The notes under the pieces were generated by a model, which was not told the DNA's origin, searched no databases, and saw nothing but the letters and a program-made list of their open reading frames with translations. The translations under genes and the position numbers were made by a program. A stretch of 64,000 nucleotides of DNA from CAIKHN01 sp964394565. GTDB taxonomy: Bacteria; Patescibacteriota; Patescibacteriia; UBA9934. Position 1 is the first letter of the stretch; each line of letters begins with the position of its first letter. Below are positions 23,404 through 31,150 of the stretch, one piece after another. The DNA is taken from assembly GCA_964394565.1 (NCBI GenBank), contig CAYMYA010000002.1:1-64000 (forward strand), read 5' to 3'.

Positions 23404-24444
23404 CTATTCTTTTTCCATCTCTTCCCACGGCAATCCTGGCCGGCCAAACATGCCATACGTTGCGCACGCGGCATACAGCGGACGACGTAACCCCAAACGT
23501 TCCACAATCGCTTCCGGACGAAAATCAAAGCGTTGCGTAACAAGTTCTGTGAGATCATCACCATTCCCCGCACGCGCGGAAAGTACAAGTGGCTCTGCAA
23601 TCCCGAGCGCGTACATTGCCGTAATGAGCACGTTCGATGCAGCGCCCTCTGTTACAAGAGTTTTTGCGGCATATCGCGCCATGTATGTTCCGGCACGCCC
23701 TGGCTTCAATGGATCTTTCCCCGCAAGTCCCATACCTCCGTGCGGCAAGAGCCCCCCATAAGAATCGGCGAGTACTTTCCTACCGGACACACCAGCATTC
23801 GCACCAAAACCGCCCTGAGTAAATGATCCACCAGAATTGACAATAATCGTCACACCTTCAATGGACGGGATGCACGGCGCGATCGCCTCTTCCACAATTT
23901 GCGATTGAATCCCAGGGAGCTCCATAGACGAATCGTGTTCCACAATAACCGTAATCGCGCGCAGCGTGTCGCCGTCTGTCGCGAGCTGGACTTTTCCGTC
24001 TGGACGCAACCATGCAAAGCGTTGATCGCTCTTGCGCAACTCATCAATGCGGCGCGCGATACTATTTGCGTACACCACAGCACGCGGCAACATTTCCCGC
24101 GTTTCTTTCGTGGCGTACCCGTGCACGATGGCCGTGCCCTGCGCGCCACCCCGCACCATGGTTCGTACGTTATCCTCCGTCGGTTTATCCAAATTTACGA
24201 ATACCTCAATTTGATCCGAGTATCCGGCATCCGCATACACCGTCTTCCCTAACGCCGCAGCATCAAAATCCGCCCGCGAATCCACGACACCACCCAACAT
24301 CACCATACCGTTACTGCCAAGCGCCTGAATATCCATGCGTGTTAACGCATCACGACGCAAATATTCGTCGACGACGGATTCGACAATTTGATCACAGATT
24401 TTATCCGGATGCCCGGCAAGCGGCGCTTCGACAATTTTTAACAT
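23404..24444 (-). CDS. metK: S-adenosylmethionine synthetase, divergent
   Basis: MetK makes SAM from ATP and methionine. The protein shows AGHPDKICDQIVESVVDEYL at the N-terminus, GGFGANAGVSGRKVLADSYGG (normally GGPxGDAGLTGRKIxVDTYGG) and HGGMGLAGKDPLKPGRAGTY in the second half. It is 346 residues rather than about 385. The ATP-loop motif GAGDQG is replaced by GGAQGT. The main Lys and Asp positions in the C-terminal half are retained. I take it as a functional but diverged MetK. It would supply SAM to the radical SAM and methyltransferase genes of the window. Confidence 0.88.
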   Translation of the reverse strand: MLKIVEAPLAGHPDKICDQIVESVVDEYLRRDALTRMDIQALGSNGMVMLGGVVDSRADFDAAALGKTVYADAGYSDQIEVFVNLDKPTEDNVRTMVRGGAQGTAIVHGYATKETREMLPRAVVYANSIARRIDELRKSDQRFAWLRPDGKVQLATDGDTLRAITVIVEHDSSMELPGIQSQIVEEAIAPCIPSIEGVTIIVNSGGSFTQGGFGANAGVSGRKVLADSYGGLLPHGGMGLAGKDPLKPGRAGTYMARYAAKTLVTEGAASNVLITAMYALGIAEPLVLSARAGNGDDLTELVTQRFDFRPEAIVERLGLRRPLYAACATYGMFGRPGLPWEEMEKE

Positions 24445-24562
24445 ACATTTAACGCTACTCTACGCGACGCGTGATCTCTTTCGCAAGCCGTATTCCACAG
24501 CAATGCGCTAATACTCCCATAGATGTATAAAAGCCACACGTGAAAAGGTTTTAGGATGCGGA

Positions 24563-24589
24563 GATGCCCGCGACTTCGTCGCGGGCATC
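24563..24589 (-). terminator. GC-rich terminator of the 24.6 kb islet gene
   Basis: GATGCCCGCGAC and its complement form a perfect 12-bp stem with a TTC loop, 12 bases beyond the stop codon on the minus strand. It belongs to the GC-rich islet in composition. Confidence 0.7.
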
Positions 24590-24600
24590 GAGCGTTCAGG

Positions 24601-25365
24601 TCACCAGGTCACAGGCACCACACGCTTCCCACGGGAACCGGAACCGCAGCGCGGATCGCGACCGCCAACGACGTACGCATCCAGCCTCGGCCGACCGTGG
24701 CCGAACCAGCGCACGCACGGCGCGTACACCGAGCCGAAGCGGGACCCGCACAGGTCGACAGCGTGATTGCGCAGGTGCTTCTCGCACTGCCCGGGCAAGT
24801 GGACCCCTTCAGTGGGGGTGAGACCCACTTCGTCAGTGGGCAGGAGCGCCTCCACGTCCGCCACCCGGTGATTGAGGTAGCGGCCGAGCTGGACGAACGC
24901 CACCCAGCGCGTGAGCGGTTCACCGGTCTCCGCGTGCACGGGGCGCGGAATAGCCGTCGTGCACTGATCGGGGTTCACGTAGAGAACGAGGTTGCCATTA
25001 CAGGCCACCGCATCTTCCACGGACATGGTGTCGTCCACGAGGAACGGCAGATCCAGACGCCCCACGTACTCGGGGTACTGCTCCACTTCCGTTCCCCAAA
25101 GGGCACGGTAGTCCGCCTCCGACATGCCCTGCCGCGTGTGGTAGCCGCCCGCGATAAGCATGTCCACCTGGCGGGTGATGCTGAGCACACGACCTTCAAC
25201 CACGAGTTCCCGCAGGAGCCTATCGATGCCGGTCTTGAGCTCGTTGCCGCGCATGTTGATGCGCTGCTTCTGCTCTTCGGTGAGCCCGAGGGCGCTGTAG
25301 GCCGCAGCGAAGATGCTCGTTGCGTGGTCGCGCTTCTGGTCTTGAGACGTAACAGCCTTGGGCAT
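24601..25365 (-). CDS. Unknown GC-rich gene (islet at 24.6 kb)
   Basis: The 254-residue product is not recognised. The first 70 residues are helical and charged (ITRQVDMLIAGG, LTEEQKQRINMRGNELK). The middle has acidic turns (VDDTMSVEDAV). The C-terminus is Arg/Gly-rich with four Cys residues (LPGQCEKHLRN, VDLCGSRFG, YAPCVRWFG, RDPRCGSG), which could bind metal. No signal peptide is seen. The start has GGGAGG eight bases upstream and a consensus promoter 72 bases before the ATG. Codon use is far more GC-rich than in metK or lexA on either side. A long antisense ORF (24556-25428) is a composition shadow. Confidence 0.65.
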   Translation of the reverse strand: MPKAVTSQDQKRDHATSIFAAAYSALGLTEEQKQRINMRGNELKTGIDRLLRELVVEGRVLSITRQVDMLIAGGYHTRQGMSEADYRALWGTEVEQYPEYVGRLDLPFLVDDTMSVEDAVACNGNLVLYVNPDQCTTAIPRPVHAETGEPLTRWVAFVQLGRYLNHRVADVEALLPTDEVGLTPTEGVHLPGQCEKHLRNHAVDLCGSRFGSVYAPCVRWFGHGRPRLDAYVVGGRDPRCGSGSRGKRVVPVTW

Positions 25366-25443
25366 GCTATCGTCCTCCCGTTCTTTGAGTTCTTCAGGCT
25401 ACGCCCTGAAAATACGGCCGTCCCGTGATGGAATTGCCTGAAG

Positions 25444-25472
25444 AATATCGCATAAATTAGCGAAAATGTCAA
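25444..25472 (-). promoter_or_regulatory. Promoter of the 24.6 kb islet gene with TTCAGG half-sites
   Basis: On the minus strand TTGACA and GATATT are 17 bases apart. The -10 overlaps one arm of a 10-bp inverted repeat (GCCTGAAGAA at 25436-25445, TTCTTCAGGC at 25390-25399). A third CCTGAA lies at 25405-25410. The arms may be an operator or form alternative leader hairpins. Confidence 0.6.
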
Positions 25473-25544
25473 TGAAGAAACACGTCTGAAACCTCGCAGG
25501 CGCAAAGAAATCCAAAACCAAAACAGTTATCCACACCACGCACC

Positions 25545-25594
25545 TTGCGTTCGTTTTCCGTTCGGTTATGATACGAACATAACACGAACAATTA
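25545..25594 (+). promoter_or_regulatory. lexA promoter and symmetric four-half-site operator
   Basis: TTGCGT and TATGAT are 16 bases apart. GTTCG occurs at 25549 and 25560, CGAAC at 25574 and 25585. The two inverted pairs share one exact centre (25569) inside the -10 and each repeat step is 11 bases, one helical turn. GTTCG/CGAAC is also the core of the Gram-positive-type LexA box, but the spacing here is different. Autoregulation by LexA is inferred. Confidence 0.65.
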
Positions 25595-26217
25595 TGCTCC
25601 CCCCACTCACCAAGAAACAACGAGAGGTGCTCGACTGTATCGAAGGTTTCGTGAAAGAAAACGGCTATACCCCATCGTACCGCGAAATCGCAGAGCAGCT
25701 TGGCCTCTCTTCCCCGGCTACCATTCATCAGCACATAAAAACACTGTGTGAAAAAGGGATCATTAACACCGGCGACCACGGCGCGGCACGATCCATCGAG
25801 CTCGTGGATACTGAACCAATGTCGCCACTCGCCATTATGCTCCCACTTGCAGGGCTTATCACTGCCGGCGAACCCATCGAAGCGGTAGAACAAAATGAAG
25901 CTATGGCTATTCCCGCAGACTTCGTGATGGACCCCATGAATTCGTATATTCTCAAAGTCAAAGGGCGTTCCATGATTGAAGATGGAATTTTCGACGGCGA
26001 CTATGTCATCGTCGAACGCAATCCTTCCCCAAAGAATGGCGATATCGTCGTTGCACTGCTCGATAACGCCTATGCAACACTCAAACGCTTCTATCGTGAA
26101 CCCGGCCACATTCGTTTACAACCAGCCAATAGCACCATGCAGCCCATTATCGTCAAAGGTGACCTCAACATTCAAGGCATTGTTCGCGCAGTCATGAGAA
26201 AGTTTGGCACGGTGTAG
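25594..26217 (+). CDS. lexA: LexA repressor
   Basis: LexA represses the SOS regulon and self-cleaves when RecA filaments form. Residues 1-65 hold the winged helix (LTKKQREVLDCIEGFVKENG, then PSYREIAEQLGLSSPATIHQHI). The cleavage site is LITAGEPIEA. The catalytic Ser is in GRSMIEDGIFDGD and the Lys in DNAYATLKRF. The length of 207 residues is normal. It is the first gene of a tightly packed operon ending in dinB, and a symmetric operator overlaps its promoter. Confidence 0.96.
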   Translation: MLPPLTKKQREVLDCIEGFVKENGYTPSYREIAEQLGLSSPATIHQHIKTLCEKGIINTGDHGAARSIELVDTEPMSPLAIMLPLAGLITAGEPIEAVEQNEAMAIPADFVMDPMNSYILKVKGRSMIEDGIFDGDYVIVERNPSPKNGDIVVALLDNAYATLKRFYREPGHIRLQPANSTMQPIIVKGDLNIQGIVRAVMRKFGTV

Positions 26218-26238
26218 AAAACGATAATTTTCATTACT

Positions 26239-26403
26239 ATGAATTCCATTGCTCTTCGTCACTATAATGTGACGGTTGCTTATCGCACTTCACTTTTCAA
26301 CAGCGCTCGTCATGAACTCGCGCACCGTATTCGTCGGTTCCTCAATCTCCGCAGGTTCAGAAAGCATGTCCGTACCATGATCCGCACGCGTCTTGCGTCA
26401 TAG
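26239..26403 (+). CDS. Small basic ORF in the lexA operon
   Basis: This 54-codon frame starts at an ATG 22 bases after lexA and stops three bases before the next gene's ATG, so it tiles the operon exactly. The product is Arg/His-rich (ELAHRIRRFLNLRRFRKH) and has no membrane helix or known motif. Small unrelated proteins beside lexA in other bacteria are SOS cell-division inhibitors, but nothing here shows that function. No Shine-Dalgarno is seen, so the call rests on tiling. Confidence 0.4.
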   Translation: MNSIALRHYNVTVAYRTSLFNSARHELAHRIRRFLNLRRFRKHVRTMIRTRLAS

Positions 26404-26406
26404 TGT

Positions 26407-26712
26407 ATGACGATTGCCGAAATCACAGAAAAGGCGCGAGCTGTTGCAGATCAATACGCGAAGACGTTTCACATCACATATACAGATGACTGGTTTCTTC
26501 TCAAGCTCCAGGAGGAACTCGGAGAGATGACTCGGGCGTACCTCGTCCGCACGCAGCGTACAAGGCGAAAAACGGAATCGGATGACGAAGCAAAGCAGGC
26601 GCTCGCCGAAGAAATCGCCGACGTATTCTCGTATGTACTGATCTTTGCGGAACGATCTGGAATCGATATCGAAGAAGCGGTCACGAAAAAATGGTTCAAG
26701 TATTTACCCTGA
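26407..26712 (+). CDS. MazG-like nucleotide pyrophosphohydrolase
   Basis: The 101-residue protein has the all-alpha NTP pyrophosphatase pattern: LLKLQEELGEMTRAYL (ExxE) followed by LAEEIADVFSYVLIFAERSGID (ExxD), the metal-binding residues of MazG, RS21-C6 and HisE-type enzymes. Such proteins hydrolyse non-canonical or surplus NTPs to NMPs. Within an SOS operon it may clean the nucleotide pool during repair synthesis. It overlaps nothing and is five bases from the next gene. Confidence 0.82.
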   Translation: MTIAEITEKARAVADQYAKTFHITYTDDWFLLKLQEELGEMTRAYLVRTQRTRRKTESDDEAKQALAEEIADVFSYVLIFAERSGIDIEEAVTKKWFKYLP

Positions 26713-26716
26713 ACAT

Positions 26717-26968
26717 ATGTCTTCCCATGAAATCCTGAACGATCCTGTCGACGTCCGCGTGGATTTTTCTGGCCGGCGCGTGCGACCGACGTGTGTGCGT
26801 TGGGGCACGCGTGAATACCCCATGGAGAAAGTAAACCTTATTCACAGCACGCACGAAGGCGAAACACGAATCTTTTATTTCTCTGTTTCTGATAAAACCA
26901 CATTCATGAAACTTCGGCTTGATACACAAAACCTCGAATGGCGCCTCGTTGAAATGTATTCAGAATAA
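26717..26968 (+). CDS. Small beta-rich protein, DUF6504-like
   Basis: The 83-residue product reads VDVRVDFSGRRVRPTCVRW, then TREYPMEKVNLIHSTHEG and RIFYFSVSDKTTFMKLRLD, ending in LEWRLVEMY. This order of strands resembles DUF6504, a small domain that is often next to Y-family polymerase or ImuB genes in Actinobacteria. The match is by eye and tentative. It starts at the ATG five bases after the MazG-like gene. The function is unknown; the operon suggests a DNA damage context. Confidence 0.6.
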   Translation: MSSHEILNDPVDVRVDFSGRRVRPTCVRWGTREYPMEKVNLIHSTHEGETRIFYFSVSDKTTFMKLRLDTQNLEWRLVEMYSE

Positions 26969-26976
26969 TCTTTTTT

Positions 26977-27129
26977 ATGCGCAAATCACGGAGGAATGGC
27001 ACGCGTTTCACTTTCTCGCTCAACGATATTTTAGCCACCCATCACCAGCAGAAACAAAAGCATCTCCGCACCCGTGCTCGTACCTTCGAAAACCACCTCC
27101 GCCTCCCCCTCGAATTGCTGAATAAGTAG
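26977..27129 (+). CDS. Small basic ORF before dinB
   Basis: This 50-codon frame begins eight bases after the preceding gene and ends 44 bases before dinB. The product is basic (RKSRRNGTRFTFSLNDIL, then QQKQKHLRTRARTFENHL) and could bind DNA or another operon product. No family is recognised. Its support is position and frame continuity; the short length leaves doubt. Confidence 0.4.
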   Translation: MRKSRRNGTRFTFSLNDILATHHQQKQKHLRTRARTFENHLRLPLELLNK

Positions 27130-27173
27130 TGAGGCGTAGAGCAGGAGCGAGAGGTCGTGAGGGAATGTATCGT

Positions 27174-28448
27174 ATGTCTCGCCTTATTCTACACATCGAC
27201 TTTAATTCTTTTTTCGCTTCCGTCGAAGCACAGGCAAATCCATTTCTACGCGGAAAAGCATTTGCTGTCGCAGGAAAGGGTAAAGGCGCAATTGATCGCG
27301 ATGCAGGAAAAACGCAGGGCACACGCACAGATCTTCGCGACCTCACGCATCTCCGTTCCGTTGTCACCACCGCATCGCGTGAAGCAAAAAATCTTGGCAT
27401 CAAAACCGCCATGGGAACGTGGGAAGCATTACGCATTATTCCCAACCTCCCCATTCTCCCTGGCGACCCAAGAAAATACGCCGATATCACCAGTCGCTTT
27501 TTAAAAATCCTTCGCACGCACTGCGATGCCGTGGAACAGTTCAGCACCGACGAAGCCTTTGCAGATATCACCACTGCTGGCGGCGATCGGCTTGGTGCCA
27601 TACTTCTCGCGCAAATCATTCGCGCCGATATCGTCAAACATATTGGCGCAACCTGCACGGCGTCCATCGGCATCGCACCGAATAAAGTCATTGCAAAACT
27701 CGCAAGTGAATCCGTAAAACCGAACGGCATCACCTTTATCGCCCCAGAAGACGCGATGGCATTTGTCGCATCGCGTAAGCTTGACGAGATCTGTGGTATC
27801 GGTAAACAACTCCAAAAACGTCTTGAAACACTCGGCATCACGTCAATTCTCACACTCCGCGCCGCACCACTGCATATTCTCATTCGCGAGTTCGGCTCGT
27901 ACACTGGAAATTTTCTCTGGAACGTTTCGCGCGGCATTGGGGATGACCACGTATCAACGGTGGAAGATGATCCGAAATCTGTAGGCCATTCATACACATT
28001 CCCTCGCGATCTCCTCACTGTCGACGACATGCACGATAATCTCCTTGCGCTTTCCGACATGGTTGCGCGCCGTTTACGCGCACAAAAACTTCGCGCCGCA
28101 ACCATATCGGCGTTTGCCCGATATGGCGATTTCGGTGGGGACGGCGTCACCACAACACTCAGCGAACCCGTCGCCGACGGCCTCGTACTCTTTTCTTCCG
28201 TTTTCAATGCACTACGTCGCGTCACAAATCTTGATCGTGGCGTGCGCCTGCTTGGCATCACCACAAGTAATCTCCGTTCTGCGCGCGCAACATCGCTTTT
28301 CCGAACCGATCAACGCCGCGAACGCGTCATCACGGCACTCGATCTCGTCACAAAAAAGTATGGCGCTAGCGCCTGGCGGCGTGCCAGCACCCTCAACACC
28401 GCCTTCCTCGAACGCGTGAGCGGCTGGCACTACGACGTACCGAAGTGA
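27174..28448 (+). CDS. dinB: DNA polymerase IV (Y family)
   Basis: DinB is the error-prone translesion polymerase of the SOS response. The palm starts LILHIDFNSFFASVEAQ, with the catalytic acidic pair in VEQFSTDEAFAD. KLASESVKPNGITFI and the helix-hairpin-helix region ICGIGKQLQKRLETLGI follow, with a little-finger domain after that. Between AVAG and VVTTASREAK there is an insert of about 20 residues (GKGKGAIDRDAGKTQGTRTD) longer than in most relatives. I chose the second ATG (MSRLILH) because GAGGG is properly spaced from it. Its last bases overlap a convergent gene. Confidence 0.93.
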   Translation: MSRLILHIDFNSFFASVEAQANPFLRGKAFAVAGKGKGAIDRDAGKTQGTRTDLRDLTHLRSVVTTASREAKNLGIKTAMGTWEALRIIPNLPILPGDPRKYADITSRFLKILRTHCDAVEQFSTDEAFADITTAGGDRLGAILLAQIIRADIVKHIGATCTASIGIAPNKVIAKLASESVKPNGITFIAPEDAMAFVASRKLDEICGIGKQLQKRLETLGITSILTLRAAPLHILIREFGSYTGNFLWNVSRGIGDDHVSTVEDDPKSVGHSYTFPRDLLTVDDMHDNLLALSDMVARRLRAQKLRAATISAFARYGDFGGDGVTTTLSEPVADGLVLFSSVFNALRRVTNLDRGVRLLGITTSNLRSARATSLFRTDQRRERVITALDLVTKKYGASAWRRASTLNTAFLERVSGWHYDVPK

Positions 28449-28891
28449 GGCGCAAAACGACCGACGAGTTCTGCTTTTTCGAGGACATGGCTCATCATCG
28501 CACTGATACATTCAGCCTTCGTCGCTCCCTCGGGGAGATCGAGAACCACATCGAGCGCGTAGACGGTAAAAAAGTATCGGTGTTCTTTATCTGGAGGACG
28601 AGGTCCGCCGTATTTCAGTTCACCTCGCGTTCCTTTTCCTCGAGTTCCAACACCATCCCACTGTTCTGGAATATCGCTAATAGTCACGGGAATATTGAAT
28701 ACCACCCAGTGATCCCACACTGACACGCCAGCAGCTTCCGGGACATCTGGATCATCCATCGTCAACACAAGCGACATGGTTCCTTCCGGAATGTCCTCGA
28801 TCTGCAATGGCGGATTCACGTTCTCAAAATCTCGACCGTATTTTCGAGGAATTATTCCTCCATCCTGAAATGCTGAACTTGAGATTTTCAT
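28430..28891 (-). CDS. YbhB/YbcL family (PEBP-like) protein
   Basis: The 153-residue protein shows the phosphatidylethanolamine-binding-like core: NPPLQIEDIPEGTMSLVLTMDDPDVP, WDHWVVFNIP, and GELKYGGPRPPDKEHRYFFTVYALD. These hold the conserved DPD, HW and GPxPP ligand-pocket residues. Bacterial members have no agreed function. The stop overlaps the end of dinB tail-to-tail by 19 bases. Confidence 0.93.
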   Translation of the reverse strand: MKISSSAFQDGGIIPRKYGRDFENVNPPLQIEDIPEGTMSLVLTMDDPDVPEAAGVSVWDHWVVFNIPVTISDIPEQWDGVGTRGKGTRGELKYGGPRPPDKEHRYFFTVYALDVVLDLPEGATKAECISAMMSHVLEKAELVGRFAPHFGTS

Positions 28892-28903
28892 AGGGATGCT
28901 TAT

Positions 28904-29812
28904 TCAGGCTCGTATGAGTGATCCGATGAATGACGACTGAATATCGAGCAAGGCATGATCCGGAAACTGTTTTAATACTTCTACTAATTGATCTTTTGTG
29001 TATCGCAAAGACTGAAAAACCATCAGACGATCCCCCGCCCTCACTCCAATCTTCTCCAGAATCGGGTTAGTCTTTTTCACCGTGCACCACACACGAAAGC
29101 CATCATCAACAATCCGCGGAGAGATGTCGGTGTCTGGATCTAGGTTAATAAGTCTCATCTTTTCGTCGACTAAACGTGCAGCATCGTTCTGATACACTTT
29201 TTGTAGCGTCACCATGTCTACGCGATCACGCATTTGCGCGTTGATAAAAATCAATCCATTTTCCCTAACAATACTTTTGAGCAATGTTAATGCATCCAAT
29301 GGATCGTAGTTTGAAAATGTCAGGCCCAAAGAAACAAAACGAGGTGCCACCCTGTTATTCAAGAGATCTGCGAGCTCCTCGAATGAGGCTTTTATCACTT
29401 GAACATGAATTCCCTGCTCAACAGCATGAACTCGAGCGATGTCGAGAAAGCGATCGCTAATATCTACAGGAATATACGTGAACGCTTTACCTTGCCTTTT
29501 CAGCTCATCAAACAAGAACTGTTCCTTATGTTCAGTTCCTGGACCAAGGTCAATGTAATCAAAATGATCGGGCAATACATCCGCAATCTGTTTTGCTACA
29601 GCTTGAAGATAGGTTCGTTCCGGCCCCGTAACAAGCGAAAAATACGGAGTATCGACTTCTTGAAGTTGTTCGTATGTGCTCGTGGCATCAGATGAGATAT
29701 ATAAAAGTAGAGAATCTGAAAAGTCCCACACACCATTTTTTATTTTTTTGATTCCCTGAATTGCCCGGTTCTTGAACCAAGCCTGGTCGTAGACTTTTTT
29801 AGAATTCTTCAT
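28904..29812 (-). CDS. EgtD-like SAM-dependent methyltransferase
   Basis: The 302-residue protein has the Rossmann start HFDYIDLGPGTEHKEQFLFDEL (SAM-binding GxGxx), YIPVDISDRFLDIA (motif II acidic) and LGLTFSNYDPLDAL, in the order of the histidine N-alpha-methyltransferase family (EgtD-type). A true EgtD would make hercynine; no other ergothioneine genes are present, so the substrate is open. The gene is more AT-rich than its neighbours, suggesting later acquisition. It is 12 bases from the PEBP-like gene. Confidence 0.65.
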   Translation of the reverse strand: MKNSKKVYDQAWFKNRAIQGIKKIKNGVWDFSDSLLLYISSDATSTYEQLQEVDTPYFSLVTGPERTYLQAVAKQIADVLPDHFDYIDLGPGTEHKEQFLFDELKRQGKAFTYIPVDISDRFLDIARVHAVEQGIHVQVIKASFEELADLLNNRVAPRFVSLGLTFSNYDPLDALTLLKSIVRENGLIFINAQMRDRVDMVTLQKVYQNDAARLVDEKMRLINLDPDTDISPRIVDDGFRVWCTVKKTNPILEKIGVRAGDRLMVFQSLRYTKDQLVEVLKQFPDHALLDIQSSFIGSLIRA

Positions 29813-29838
29813 AGCGATTCAATTTTCGCACAAAAAAC

Positions 29839-29866
29839 CAAAATCGCCCATTGCTGTGCGATTTTG
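29839..29866 (-). terminator. Enolase terminator
   Basis: CAAAATCGC and GCGATTTTG pair around a 10-base loop and are followed on the minus strand by GTTTTTTG, nine bases beyond the eno stop. Confidence 0.75.
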
Positions 29867-29874
29867 ATGCAGAA

Positions 29875-31134
29875 TCAAATCTCCTCCTCAATCTCCAACA
29901 ATCGATTGTACTTACAGAGTCGCTCTGAGCGCGATGGTGCGCCGGCTTTGATGTATTCGGCGTTTACGGCGACGGCGATATCCGCGATAGTGGTGTCTGT
30001 TGTTTCGCCAGAGCGGTGAGAAATCACTACCTTGTACTTATTCTCCTGTGCGAGACCGATGGTTTCCATGGTTTCCGTTAACGTCCCGATCTGATTTGGC
30101 TTAATGAGAATTGCATTCGCTACCCCCACATCGATGCCACGACGCAGACGTTCTCCGTTCGTGACGAACAGATCATCGCCAACCAATAACATCTTCTTCC
30201 CGAGGCGATCCGTCATCGTCTTCCAATCCTCCCATGTGTCTTCCGAAAGCCCGTCCTCAATACTGAGCATCGGGTACTTCCTGCTCCACGTTTCATACAA
30301 ATCAATCATCTGTTTCGCAGTGTTCTTTCGCTTATCGGTCGACAACTCGTACTTCTTCGATTTCTCGTGAAAGAATTCGCTTGCGGCGACGTCGATACCA
30401 AAACCCACTTCTTTCCCAAGCTTGTACTTCGCTTTCTTCACCGCTTCCACAAGATATTCGAGCGCAGATTCCGTCTTCCCGACGTCTGGCGCGTAGCCGC
30501 CCTCGTTGCCAACATCCGTATCAAGCCCGTCAGCGTGAAGTACATCGCCAAGCATGTGAAAAATCTCGCTCCCTGCCTGAAGCTTACGCGAGAATGTGGA
30601 AAACCCGTGCGGAATAATGATGAACTCCTGCATGTCCAAATTCGTGTCCGCATGACGGCCACCATTGAAGACGTTCATGAACGGCGTTGGGAGTGTGAAC
30701 TTTTTGAAACCAATATCGAACACGTCGCGGAGATACGCATAGAGCGGCATTTTTGCACGCCGTGCGCCCGCGTGAGCCACGGCCAGTGAAACGCCAAGAA
30801 TCGCGTTTGCTCCAAGACGTTTTTTCTCTGTGGTGCCATCAATAATGCACATCGCTTCGTCGATGCCTCGTTGGTCTGCGACATCACGACGTCGCATGGC
30901 AGGCCCAAGAATATCGTTCACATTTCTGACCGCGTTACGCACACCAAGTCCTCGATACCGTTTCTTATCACCATCACGCAGTTCGTGTGCTTCATGTGTG
31001 CCGGTGGAAGCACCGCTTGGAACCGAAGCATGCCCCCGCGTTCCGTCCTTTAACATCACGGAAACATTCAAGGTTGGGTTCCCCCGAGAATCTAAAATTT
31101 CATGTGCGTGCACCGCATCAATGCGTTCGAGCAT
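29875..31134 (-). CDS. eno: Enolase
   Basis: Enolase converts 2-phosphoglycerate to phosphoenolpyruvate. The protein begins HAHEILDSRGNPTLNVSV and has SVPSGASTGTHEA, the metal-binding IEDGLSEDTW and DDLFVTN, the catalytic LIKPNQIGTLTET and the closing VISHRSGETTDTTIADIAV. The length of 419 residues is normal. It is 16 bases downstream of the SIMPL gene. With pgk and gap in this window it forms part of a lower glycolytic pathway. Confidence 0.98.
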   Translation of the reverse strand: MLERIDAVHAHEILDSRGNPTLNVSVMLKDGTRGHASVPSGASTGTHEAHELRDGDKKRYRGLGVRNAVRNVNDILGPAMRRRDVADQRGIDEAMCIIDGTTEKKRLGANAILGVSLAVAHAGARRAKMPLYAYLRDVFDIGFKKFTLPTPFMNVFNGGRHADTNLDMQEFIIIPHGFSTFSRKLQAGSEIFHMLGDVLHADGLDTDVGNEGGYAPDVGKTESALEYLVEAVKKAKYKLGKEVGFGIDVAASEFFHEKSKKYELSTDKRKNTAKQMIDLYETWSRKYPMLSIEDGLSEDTWEDWKTMTDRLGKKMLLVGDDLFVTNGERLRRGIDVGVANAILIKPNQIGTLTETMETIGLAQENKYKVVISHRSGETTDTTIADIAVAVNAEYIKAGAPSRSERLCKYNRLLEIEEEI

Positions 31135-31150
31135 AGGAAGAGTGACCTCC

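Noticed and set aside
24556..25428. 290-codon plus-strand ORF over the 24.6 kb islet
   Set aside because: It is antisense to the ORF that has a promoter, a GGGAGG site and a terminator in frame; its His/Arg-rich content looks like a GC-driven shadow.
25527..25535. DnaA box (TTATCCACA) and replication origin
   Set aside because: A single perfect box without a cluster, AT-rich unwinding element or dnaA/dnaN neighbours. Near-matches at 55252 and 61069 are isolated too.
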